Both the position numbers and the translations under genes were made by a program. The notes under the pieces were generated by a model. It did no database searches. It was not told where the DNA came from and saw only the letters and a program-made list of their open reading frames with translations. 10,742 nt of DNA. Source: an uncultured Oscillibacter sp. GTDB lineage: Bacteria; Bacillota_A; Clostridia; Oscillospirales; Oscillospiraceae. This document shows positions 1-5,797 of the stretch, piece after piece; positions within the stretch are counted from its first letter, which is position 1, and the number at the start of each line of letters is the position of its first letter. Where the stretch lies: contig CAQVQZ010000063.1 of assembly GCA_948902155.1 (NCBI GenBank), positions 1-10,742 of the forward strand, given 5' to 3'.

Positions 1-735
1 CTCCTGGTTCATGACCACTCTGCCGCCGTCAAAGCTCCAGCCCTCCGGGGCGGGGTTGCTCTGCTTCGCCTCCAGCTCTGCGATCCGGGCTTTAATGCTG
101 CGGATGGTCTGATTATTGTTGCTCAGAAGGTAACTGTCATAGGGCTTGGGATTCGCCCGCCAGTCGCGGGCCATAGCCGCTTTTATCTTCTCCGTTTCCT
201 CCACTGAGAGAAGGGGACAGCCGTCCAGCGTGCCGTGCTTGCGGTAGTAGGCGTTGATACCCTTCATCTCCTCCTGCTCCCGTTCATGCCGGGCCAGCTT
301 CTCCCGGAGCTTCTGGAGGGCGTTTTCGTCATCGCTGCTGATACCGGCTGTCCCTACGCCCCGGATACGGGCCAGGATGCCCTGAATCTCCTGCCATTCT
401 TTCATATTGGCGTCGGCTGCCCGGTTCTGCTTTTCCTTTTTTCGGACCGGGAAATTGGCGGGACCGGCGATGAGCACCGAGGGGCAGCGGGCGGCGATGG
501 CGTAGCCATGATTGAGATTTTCCGCCAGCTTACGGGCGTAGGTATCCAGAAGGCGGTCGATCTTCTCGTGGTACATGGGGTCCACACGGGCCTTCTGCTC
601 CTCCGCGATGGCGGCGGCCTTGTCCACCTCCTGGCGGTAGGAGGCTGTGGCGGAGCCGGGCTTGTAGTCGTAGAAACTGCTCATTTCTTTGGCCCGGCGG
701 GCGGTGGTTTCGTCGATGGGGTAGTAGGTGGGCAT
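1..735 (-). CDS. Conjugative-element-type coiled-coil protein, 3' end missing
   Basis: The frame is open from an ATG at 735 to the left edge (245 codons, no stop), so the C-terminus lies outside the window. AAGGAG at 744-749, 8 nt upstream, supports this start. The protein begins MPTYYPIDETTARRAKEMSS. It is rich in Lys, Glu, Arg and Ala, with charged helical stretches around residues 110-165 and 205-225 that look like coiled coil. It has no signal peptide or membrane segment. Recognisable stretches are MYHEKIDRLLDTYARKLAEN (about 54-73), a VLIAGPANFPVRKKEKQN block (about 87-104) and GWSFDGGRVV near the visible end. From memory, proteins of this type occur as hypothetical cargo of Clostridia integrative conjugative elements and plasmids, often beside large helicase/methylase genes; that is recall, not a search result. 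Function is unknown; a DNA-processing or anti-restriction role would be speculation. It reads away from the tRNA, consistent with an element lying to the left. Confidence 0.85.
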   Translation of the reverse strand, partial: MPTYYPIDETTARRAKEMSSFYDYKPGSATASYRQEVDKAAAIAEEQKARVDPMYHEKIDRLLDTYARKLAENLNHGYAIAARCPSVLIAGPANFPVRKKEKQNRAADANMKEWQEIQGILARIRGVGTAGISSDDENALQKLREKLARHEREQEEMKGINAYYRKHGTLDGCPLLSVEETEKIKAAMARDWRANPKPYDSYLLSNNNQTIRSIKARIAELEAKQSNPAPEGWSFDGGRVVMNQE

Positions 736-761
736 AGAATCAGCTCCTTGTATAATAAGAT

Positions 762-782
762 TTGCTGGTGGAGTACCAGCAA
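762..782 (-). promoter_or_regulatory. Hairpin just upstream of the RBS of the element gene
   Basis: TTGCTGGT (762-769) and ACCAGCAA (775-782) form a perfect 8-bp inverted repeat with a 5-nt loop. It lies 12 nt before the AAGGAG of the gene starting at 735. No T-tract follows it on the minus strand, so it is a poor terminator. It could be an operator or an mRNA leader hairpin. I see no convincing promoter with it. Confidence 0.4.
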
Positions 783-853
783 GAGTATCACAAGATGATT
801 GGTACAGCTATTCACTATTTCCAACCAATTTCTGGCGGGATTTTCGTTAAAAT

Positions 854-929
854 GTTTCAGCGCCCTTTTTGGCGCAAAAAGGGCACCGGACTCGCTGGCG
901 TGCAAAGCCAACAAATTCGGCGCTGAAAC
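854..929. other. Nested inverted repeat, possible structured RNA
   Basis: An 11-bp perfect outer stem, GTTTCAGCGCC (854-864) with GGCGCTGAAAC (919-929), encloses two smaller hairpins: GCCCTTTTT (862-870) with AAAAAGGGC (876-884), and TGGC (896-899) with GCCA (907-910). The first inner stem shares bases 862-864 with the outer stem, so the two would compete by a few pairs. The arrangement resembles a three-way junction, but the strand, transcription and function are unknown. A related piece, GAAAAAGGGCGC, recurs near 973-984. Confidence 0.4.
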
Positions 930-1011
930 TTCGTGTATTATTCTCTGGCGGAAGGGGGTGACAAAGGCGGCTGAAAAAGGGCGCTGGCACTCTGAATAAC
1001 CGTCCGCTTGC

Positions 1012-1040
1012 GAAAAGGGGGAGTTCGAATCCTTCCGGTC
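1012..1040 (+). other. Possible tRNA 3'-part relic (T-arm-like sequence)
   Basis: GTTCGAATCCTTC at 1023-1035 matches the T-arm of the intact tRNA-Gln (its minus-strand copy is at 1169-1181) over 13 nt, but on the opposite strand. The flanking GGGGGA and CGGTCA do not fold into a full tRNA: the T stem has a mismatch, and no proper D or anticodon arm can be built upstream. It may be a fragment of another tRNA carried by, or left by, an integrated element. Short T-arm matches also arise by chance. Confidence 0.25.
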
Positions 1041-1082
1041 ATGCTGAAACCCTAAAAATATCCATTTTGCGGGATTTTGAAA

Positions 1083-1156
1083 TCCCAAAAAACAAAAAGG
1101 TGAAACAATTGGGACTCTAAGCGTTCAGCTTAGAATATCCAGATTGTTTCACCTTT
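1083..1156 (-). terminator. Intrinsic terminator of tRNA-Gln
   Basis: Starting one base after the encoded CCA, a long hairpin spans 1096-1156. Outer arms AAAGGTGAAACAAT (1096-1109) and ATTGTTTCACCTTT (1143-1156) pair over 14 bp. Inner arms TCTAAGC (1116-1122) and GCTTAGA (1128-1134) pair over 7 bp with loop GTTCA, separated by an internal loop in which GGA/TCC can also pair. On the minus strand it is followed by TTGTTTTTTGGG, a clear T-tract. A further small palindrome (GGGATTT/AAATCCC, 1071-1086) lies just beyond. Confidence 0.85.
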
Positions 1157-1157
1157 A

Positions 1158-1231
1158 TGGCAGCGGGTGAAGGATTCGAACCCTCACATACAGAGTCAGA
1201 GTCTGCTGTGCTACCTTTACACAAACCCGCT
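1158..1231 (-). tRNA. tRNA-Gln, anticodon CTG
   Basis: The minus strand folds into a complete 74-nt cloverleaf. Acceptor AGCGGGT pairs with ACCCGCT; the D arm has a GTG/CAC stem; the anticodon stem GCAGA/TCTGT carries the loop CTCTGAC with anticodon CTG (plus-strand 1197-1199); the T arm is GAGGG-TTCGAAT-CCTTC with one G-T pair. The discriminator base is G, usual for Gln, and CCA is encoded. It decodes CAG glutamine codons. It is transcribed alone from a strong promoter. Its 3' end points toward the element-type gene at 1-735, which makes it a candidate integration site. Confidence 0.95.
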
Positions 1232-1253
1232 ATCTCATGACTGAACAGGTATT

Positions 1254-1281
1254 ATTATACTGAAAAACTTCATTCTGTCAA
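1254..1281 (-). promoter_or_regulatory. Sigma-70-type promoter of tRNA-Gln
   Basis: On the minus strand a perfect TTGACA (1276-1281) and a perfect TATAAT (1254-1259) are separated by 16 bp. The expected start is near 1247, about 16 nt before the mature tRNA 5' end at 1231. Confidence 0.9.
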
Positions 1282-1352
1282 GAGCTTTTTCAAATTTTCT
1301 CAAATTTTCTTTTTCCACCCCCGGCGCGGCTCTTCCGCCGCCGGAAAAACTG

Positions 1353-1361
1353 TGCTATAAT
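1353..1361 (+). promoter_or_regulatory. Extended -10 promoter of the FAD oxidoreductase gene
   Basis: TGCTATAAT at 1353-1361 is a perfect extended -10 element. The -35 position (about 1333-1338, TTCCGC) is poor, typical of extended -10 promoters. Transcription would start near 1368, giving a leader of about 60 nt before the ATG at 1430. Confidence 0.7.
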
Positions 1362-1429
1362 AGCTTTGAATACCCCTACGGCGGCCCCCCGCGCTGCCCC
1401 ACGATTCCAAACACGAAAGGAGCCCGCCT

Positions 1430-3022
1430 ATGCTGAAGCTCGAGGGCCTCCGCCTTCCCCCCGGCCACCGCCCGGCGGACCTGGCCTCCCAGGCCGCCCG
1501 GCTGCTGCGGATCCGGGAAGCGGACCTCCGTTCCCTCCAGATCCTCCGACGGAGCATCGACGCCCGGGAGGGCGTGGCGCTCGCCTACACCCTGGCGGTC
1601 TCCGTGGACAACGAGCCCGCCGTCCTCCGGCGCTGCCGGGGGCGGAAGGTCAGCCGCTATGAGCCCCGCCCCGCCTATCGGCTTCCGGAACCCCGGCCTC
1701 CGGGTGCGTTCCCGCCGGTGGTGGCGGGAGCCGGACCGGCGGGGCTCTTCGCCGCCCTGGTCCTGGCCCACGCGGGCCAGCGGCCCATCCTGCTGGAACG
1801 GGGCCGTCCCGTGGAGTCCCGCCGGGCGGACGTTGAGCGCTTCTGGTCCACGGGCCGTCTGGACCCGGCCTCCAACGTCCAATTCGGCGAAGGCGGGGCC
1901 GGGGCCTTCTCCGACGGCAAGCTGAACACCGGCACGAAGGACCTCCGCCACCGCTTCATTCTGGAGCGGCTGGTTGCCTGCGGCGCACCGGAGGACGTCC
2001 TCATCGACGCCAAGCCCCACGTCGGCACCGACTATCTCTACACCGTCCTCCAAAACCTCCGCCAAGAGCTGACCGCCCTGGGGGCGAACGTCCGCTTCGA
2101 GACCCGCCTGACGGACCTGGACGTCCGGGACGGCGCTCTGGCGGGCGTCACGGTGGTAGGCCCCGCCGGGGAGGAACGCCTGCCCTGCCGGGAACTGATC
2201 CTCTGTCCCGGCCACTCCGCCCGGGACACCTTCGAAATGCTCCACGCCCGGGGCGTGCCCATGGAGGCCAAGCCCTTCGCCGTGGGCCTGCGCATCGAGC
2301 ACCGGCAGGCCGACTGCGACGCGGCCCAATACCGGGAATACGCCGGGCATCCCGGCCTTCCGGCCTCCACCTACAAGCTCTCCTGTCATCTGCCCAGCGG
2401 GCGGGGGGTGTTCTCCTTCTGCGTCTGTCCCGGCGGCGAGGTGGTCGCCGCCGCGTCGGAGGCCGGGCGGGTGGTGACCAACGGCATGAGCGAGTTTGCC
2501 CGCGACCGGGAGAACATCAACGGGGCGGTTCTGGTTAACGTCACGTCGGAGGATTTCGGGAGCGCCTCCCCCCTGGCGGGCGTGGCCTTCCAGCGGGACC
2601 TGGAGGAGCGGGCCTACGCCCTGGGAGGCGGCGGCTACCGCGCCCCCGTCCAGCGGGTGGAGGACTTCCTGGCCCGCCGCCCCTCCCTGGGACCGGGCAG
2701 GGTGCTGCCCAGCTACCGCCCCGGCGTCGTTTGGACGGACCTCCACCGCTGCCTCCCTCCCTTCATCGCCGAAGCGCTGGAGGAAGCGCTGCCCATCCTG
2801 GGCCGGAAGCTCCGGGGCTACGACGCGCCGGACGCGGTCCTCACCGCCGTAGAGAGCCGCAGCTCCTCCCCGGTCCGGGTCCTGCGGGGGCCGGACTTCC
2901 AGTCCGAACTCCGCGGCCTCTACCCCTGCGGCGAAGGCGCAGGCTACGCCGGAGGCATCCTCTCCGCCGCCGCCGACGGCATGCGCGCCGCCGAGTCCTT
3001 ACTTTTCTCGAGAGAAAAGTAA
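1430..3022 (+). CDS. NAD(P)/FAD-dependent oxidoreductase (COG2509-type)
   Basis: A 530-residue flavoprotein; the ATG at 1430 has GAAAGGAG 7 nt upstream. An N-terminal domain (about 1-90) precedes a Rossmann FAD-binding motif VVAGAGPAGL (97-106) and an acidic/basic strand end LLERGRPVE (121-129). It also has the family block SNVQFGEGGAGAFSDGKLNT (148-167), AVGLRIEH (284-291), SRSSSPVRVLR (476-486) and the second FAD-contacting motif CGEGAGYAGGI (500-510). The order and length fit the COG2509 family of predicted cytosolic FAD-dependent dehydrogenases; the substrate is not known. It appears monocistronic, with its own promoter, and is followed by repeats instead of another gene. The last residues, LLFSREK, and the stop codon are encoded by a dispersed palindromic repeat (2998-3023), so the native C-terminus was probably altered by repeat insertion. 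Confidence 0.92.
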   Translation: MLKLEGLRLPPGHRPADLASQAARLLRIREADLRSLQILRRSIDAREGVALAYTLAVSVDNEPAVLRRCRGRKVSRYEPRPAYRLPEPRPPGAFPPVVAGAGPAGLFAALVLAHAGQRPILLERGRPVESRRADVERFWSTGRLDPASNVQFGEGGAGAFSDGKLNTGTKDLRHRFILERLVACGAPEDVLIDAKPHVGTDYLYTVLQNLRQELTALGANVRFETRLTDLDVRDGALAGVTVVGPAGEERLPCRELILCPGHSARDTFEMLHARGVPMEAKPFAVGLRIEHRQADCDAAQYREYAGHPGLPASTYKLSCHLPSGRGVFSFCVCPGGEVVAAASEAGRVVTNGMSEFARDRENINGAVLVNVTSEDFGSASPLAGVAFQRDLEERAYALGGGGYRAPVQRVEDFLARRPSLGPGRVLPSYRPGVVWTDLHRCLPPFIAEALEEALPILGRKLRGYDAPDAVLTAVESRSSSPVRVLRGPDFQSELRGLYPCGEGAGYAGGILSAAADGMRAAESLLFSREK

Positions 3023-3083
3023 GCAAAAGAGCTTTCGCGCGCTCTGAGAGTCTGGTGGGGGACCGGGCCGAAGCGACGGCAAC
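2998..3083 (+). repeat. Dispersed palindromic repeat, copy 1 (supplies the stop codon)
   Basis: A hairpin with arms CTTACTTTTCTC (2998-3009) and GAGAAAAGTAAG (3012-3023) around GA contains the TAA stop of the oxidoreductase. Next come AGAGC/GCTCT (3028-3032, 3041-3045) and GCCGAAGCGACGGCAAC (3067-3083). The same series occurs on the other strand at 8311-8399, again reading outward from a gene's 3' end. On the opposite strand the AGAGC hairpin is followed by TTTT and could terminate transcription. Confidence 0.85.
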
Positions 3084-3133
3084 CGGGTCTGGTATTTGCG
3101 GAGGCTCCCGGTAATGGGCCACTCTGCCCTATA

Positions 3134-3490
3134 ACCTCCCTTGAAAAGGGAGGTGGCATTTGCGTAGGGGCCCCCGCAAAATCGAAGATTTTGTGGGGAG
3201 AGGAGGAAGGAATGGAGCGGGTGGAGTTTTCGCCGCTGCGCGGTGGAAACGGAACAGAGCAGAATTTCTTCCGACGACATGACGGAGGGTTTCTCCCTCA
3301 ACTTCCAATTTTTCGACCCCCTACATCCGCAATCCCATCGATAGAACACCCTTCACACGGACCGTCTACCGATGGTCCACTGTCGTAGGGGCGGCTATCA
3401 GCCGCCCGTTCCTCCGCAAATGCCGGGGTCTCCATAGGGAAAACCTTCAGTCACCGCCTTCGGCACTGCCAGCTCCCTTTTCAAGGGAGC
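3134..3490. repeat. Composite miniature repeat region with inverted terminal hairpins
   Basis: This fills most of the 553-base gap between two plus-strand genes and has no convincing gene. The left end is a hairpin CCTCCCTT-GAA-AAGGGAGG (3135-3153, then TGGCA). The right end is GCTCCCTT-TTC-AAGGGAGC (3472-3490); its reverse complement also reads CTCCCTTGAAAAGGGAG followed by TGGCA, so the ends are inverted copies. Inside are CCCCGCAAAATC/GATTTTGTGGGG (3172-3198, one G-T pair), GGGCGGCT/AGCCGCCC (3389-3407), the inverted pair GGCATTTGCG (3155-3164) and CGCAAATGCC (3415-3424), and CAGT...ACTG around GCCTTCGGC (3448-3468). TTTGCGGAGG also occurs outside at 3095-3104. It looks like a non-autonomous MITE-like unit or a nest of smaller repeats. 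I see no transposase. Confidence 0.6.
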
Positions 3491-3575
3491 CAAGACGATG
3501 GTGCGCGGAACCAACTGACATTGTATCCCAAAGGCACAGCCTTATCACAACCAAACATAGGAGGAAATCCGTTTT

Positions 3576-4547
3576 ATGAAACACATCTGCATCTACCAGG
3601 ACTTTTTGAACGACAGCCACAAGCAGCGCATCCGGGAAACCGCCGAGGCCGTGGGATTTACGCCCCACTTCTTCGGCCCGGACCAATTCGAAGAGGCGAA
3701 AACCTGCCTTCAAAACTGCGAGGTGCTCTACGCCCACTCGGTGGACCTGCTCCGGAGCGCTCCGGCCTCCCTGGGGTGGTACTGTTGCTCCTATGCCGGG
3801 GTGGACCCCTATTGCAAGGACCCGTCCCTCTTCGCCAACCCCGACTGCCTGCTGACCAACTCCAACTGCTACGGCGTCACCATCGCCGAGCATGTGGTGA
3901 TGGTCCTGCTGATGCTCTTCCGCCGGATGCCGGAATACCAGGAGATCGTCCGCCGCCGGGCCTGGGACAACCAGCTTCCCATCCGCTCCATCCGGGACAG
4001 TGCGTTCACCCTCCTGGGCCTGGGCGACATCGGGGCCAACGTGGCCCAGCGCCTGCGGGGCATGGGAGCTGCCCACATCGTCGGCCTCAGCCGCAGCGGA
4101 AAAGCCCGGGAGGACGTCTATGACGAAGTCCTGCCCATCTCCGCCCTGGACGAAGTCCTGCCCCGTACGCAAACCCTCGTCATGGCCCTCCCCGGCACGG
4201 CGGAGACCCGGCACATCCTGAACCGGGAGCGGATTGCCTTGCTCCCCGCCGGGGCCTATGTGGTCAACGTGGGCCGGGGGTCCGCCATCGAGCAGGAGCC
4301 GCTCATCGAGGCGCTGAACGCCGGGGCCCTGGGCGGCGCGGCCCTAGACGTCATGGAGCCGGAACCCCTGCCGCAGGACCATCCGCTGTGGAGCGCCAAA
4401 AACATCCTCCTCACCCCCCATGTGTCCGGGAATATGACCCTGGGCTACACCCGCGACCGCAACGTGGAGCTGTTCTGCCAGGACCTTCGGAATTACGCCG
4501 CCGGACGTCCCCTCCAGGGGCTGGTGGACCGGACGAAGGGCTATTGA
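3576..4547 (+). CDS. D-isomer-specific 2-hydroxyacid dehydrogenase family protein
   Basis: A 323-residue soluble NAD(P)-dependent oxidoreductase; the family interconverts 2-oxoacids and D-2-hydroxyacids. AGGAGG at 3559-3564 lies 11 nt before the ATG, slightly long. The nucleotide-binding motif is LLGLGDIGANVAQRLRGMGA (146-165). The catalytic triad is present: Arg234 in NVGRGSAI, Glu263 in EPEPLPQDHPLW and His282 in TPHVSGN. An N-terminal catalytic-domain half (1-95) and a C-terminal return to that domain (from about 283) complete the usual two-domain plan. A cluster of Cys near 70, 71 and 80 is notable but of unknown meaning. The exact substrate (lactate, phosphoglycerate, hydroxyisocaproate or glyoxylate type) cannot be decided. 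There is no operon partner: repeats lie upstream and a convergent gene downstream. Confidence 0.9.
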   Translation: MKHICIYQDFLNDSHKQRIRETAEAVGFTPHFFGPDQFEEAKTCLQNCEVLYAHSVDLLRSAPASLGWYCCSYAGVDPYCKDPSLFANPDCLLTNSNCYGVTIAEHVVMVLLMLFRRMPEYQEIVRRRAWDNQLPIRSIRDSAFTLLGLGDIGANVAQRLRGMGAAHIVGLSRSGKAREDVYDEVLPISALDEVLPRTQTLVMALPGTAETRHILNRERIALLPAGAYVVNVGRGSAIEQEPLIEALNAGALGGAALDVMEPEPLPQDHPLWSAKNILLTPHVSGNMTLGYTRDRNVELFCQDLRNYAAGRPLQGLVDRTKGY

Positions 4548-4671
4548 GGACGAAACATTGGCCGGAGCATGGATAGCCACTTTTTCGCAAATGTTTACTA
4601 GGATTTCCGGAGCCCGTAATGACAAGGCGGGAATCAAAATCGCAGAAGTGCAGCGGAAATGGGGCTGAAAT

Positions 4672-4704
4672 ATGAAAAGGCCGGGGAGCGTGCTCCCCGG
4701 CCTT
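4672..4704 (-). terminator. Terminator of the bactofilin gene
   Basis: A 13-bp perfect GC-rich stem, AAGGCCGGGGAGC (4677-4689) with GCTCCCCGGCCTT (4692-4704), is followed on the minus strand by TTCATATTTC after the stem's own TT, a moderate T-rich tail. It lies 79 nt past the bactofilin stop. It could also stop the convergent dehydrogenase transcript, though the plus-strand tail GCCTGTTCTG is weak. Confidence 0.7.
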
Positions 4705-4783
4705 GCCTGTTCTGATGGTTCGATTTGCGCCTGCACCGCAATTTCTTGCAGGGTGGCACTTGATGTAAAAGTCCCTCCGGAAA

Positions 4784-5260
4784 TCAGTCCTCGTCTTCCT
4801 CCGCAGGAAGGGAGGGCTCCAGGCCCTCCACGTGGGGCACGGACGCCTGCTCCGGGACCATGGTGGTCCGCCCGTTGAGACGGCCGCCGTTTTCAATGAC
4901 GAAGGAAACGGTGGTCACGTCGCCGTTGATGGTGCCGGTCCGCTCCAGCTGGACGTGGTCGTGGGAAACCAGGTCCCCCTCCACCTGCCCGGCGATGCGG
5001 ATGACGTCTGCCTCTACAGGACCCCGGACCCGGCCTGTGGGCGTTACGATCACATAGCCCTTCAGGTTGATCTCGCCCTCTACCGTGCCCTCGATTTGGA
5101 CGACGCCTTCACCGCTGAGCTTGCCGGTGACAATGAGGTCCTTGGCGATGACCGTGTTGCTGCGGGGCTCGGGGAGCTCGGGGATGTCCGCTCCGTCCCG
5201 CTGATCGGTCTGGGGTTCCGGCGCGGGGGGTGTCTTTGTCTGTCCTCCAAAAAAAGCCAT
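4784..5260 (-). CDS. Bactofilin (polymer-forming cytoskeletal protein)
   Basis: 158 residues from the ATG at 5260, chosen because GAGGTGA (5266-5272) precedes it by 5 nt and MAFFGG is a typical bactofilin start. A frame extension to a TTG at 5371 encodes unconserved-looking sequence and is rejected. A Pro-rich N-terminal tail (about 8-33) leads into the bactofilin beta-helix core (about 36-135), visible as short repeated turns: DLIVTGKLSGEGVVQIEGTV, EGEINLKGYVIV, GPVEADVIRIAGQVEGDL, TINGDVTTVSFVIENGGRLN. An acidic tail (EEDED) ends it. Bactofilins self-assemble without nucleotide into filaments that act as scaffolds for cell-shape, wall-synthesis or spore functions; the role in this organism cannot be told. 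There is no signal peptide. It is monocistronic with its own promoter and terminator. The long leader (about 240 nt) is unusual. Confidence 0.9.
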   Translation of the reverse strand: MAFFGGQTKTPPAPEPQTDQRDGADIPELPEPRSNTVIAKDLIVTGKLSGEGVVQIEGTVEGEINLKGYVIVTPTGRVRGPVEADVIRIAGQVEGDLVSHDHVQLERTGTINGDVTTVSFVIENGGRLNGRTTMVPEQASVPHVEGLEPSLPAEEDED

Positions 5261-5510
5261 GATGTTCACCTCGTCTGCAAAATTAGAGCCTGTCCGCATA
5301 ACCCAAACGCACAGTTCGGGTTGATGCCCGGAGCTTGTCTGAAACCGGCGGATGCTTCCGCTTTTCAACAAACTCCGCAGGGCTGCTGCTCCCCGGCGGA
5401 CGGAATGGACGGCGCTTTGCGCTGAAAAGACGGGTTCCGGCGCAAACGCGGGAGCCGTCCGCAGAATACGCGCCGCCTTCCAGCCGTCCGGCAGGAGCGA
5501 AACAACATTT

Positions 5511-5539
5511 ACTATACCATAGATTTACAGGGATTACAA
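5511..5539 (-). promoter_or_regulatory. Promoter of the bactofilin gene
   Basis: On the minus strand TTGTAA (5534-5539) and TATAGT (5511-5516) are separated by exactly 17 bp, and TGG immediately before the hexamer gives an extended -10. Initiation near 5504 implies a leader of about 240 nt to the ATG at 5260. That leader (5261-5504) holds no gene I can support, only a 47-codon frame starting at about 5508 without a ribosome binding site. Confidence 0.7.
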
Positions 5540-5633
5540 GGCTGGCGGGGGACAAATCCCCTGGGGAGCATCCAAAAAAAGGAGGCGGTTTTTGGAGAGC
5601 CGGTGGTGAATCCGGTCGGAAACGCGGGGATTC

Positions 5634-5797
5634 AGAAGCTGTACCAACAGGCGGCGGTGCGTAGATTGGCGAGAAAATCTTTTGGCTGGCAAGGAAGGAA
5701 AGCGCGGGAATCCTGGCGGATTTCAAGCTTTCCTGACGCAGTCCAGGCGAAAGATTTTCCGTCAAGATACGTGCCGGTGCCTGTTGGTGCAGCTTCT
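5634..5797. repeat. Long imperfect inverted repeat abutting a stop codon
   Basis: The whole 164-bp segment is one large imperfect palindrome. The outer 19 bp, AGAAGCTGTACCAACAGGC (5634-5652), pair with 5779-5797 with a single T/G wobble. The inner arms also match (for example GAAAATCTTT at 5672-5681 against AAAGATTTTC near 5750-5759, and AGGAAAGC near 5695-5702 against GCTTTCCT near 5727-5734). The centre is AATCC-TGGC-GGATT. The outermost base, 5797, is the last base of the TGA stop of the YkvI-like gene. It has no coding capacity and is probably a miniature inverted-repeat element or a very long 3' hairpin of that gene. Confidence 0.75.

Larger units (their letters stand above)
736..1082. 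other. Non-coding, AT-richer, hairpin-rich spacer
   Basis: About 350 bases without a convincing gene between the element-type gene and the tRNA terminator. Besides the leader hairpin at 762-782 it holds the nested inverted repeats at 854-929 and a T-arm-like sequence at 1012-1040. A short plus-strand frame (799-999) and a longer minus-strand frame (681-1088) are open here. Neither has a good ribosome binding site, and the second overlaps the 5' end of the real gene, so neither is called. The base composition is lower in GC than the chromosomal genes to the right, consistent with mobile-element DNA. Confidence 0.6.

Noticed and set aside
799..999. 66-codon plus-strand frame in the spacer beside the tRNA
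   Set aside because: It has no ribosome binding site and passes through the nested inverted repeats, so the open frame is better explained by structured non-coding DNA.
1376..2746. 456-codon minus-strand open frame opposite the FAD oxidoreductase
   Set aside because: The opposite frame has unambiguous FAD-binding motifs, a ribosome binding site and a promoter; this one has none and is compositionally a GC shadow.
3023..3575. CRISPR-like array of short repeats
   Set aside because: The hairpins are different from each other, unevenly spaced and not separated by unique spacers of constant length, so they are intergenic palindromes, not CRISPR repeats.
5261..5371. N-terminal extension of bactofilin to a TTG start
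   Set aside because: The ATG at 5260 has its own well-spaced ribosome binding site, and the extension is not bactofilin-like.
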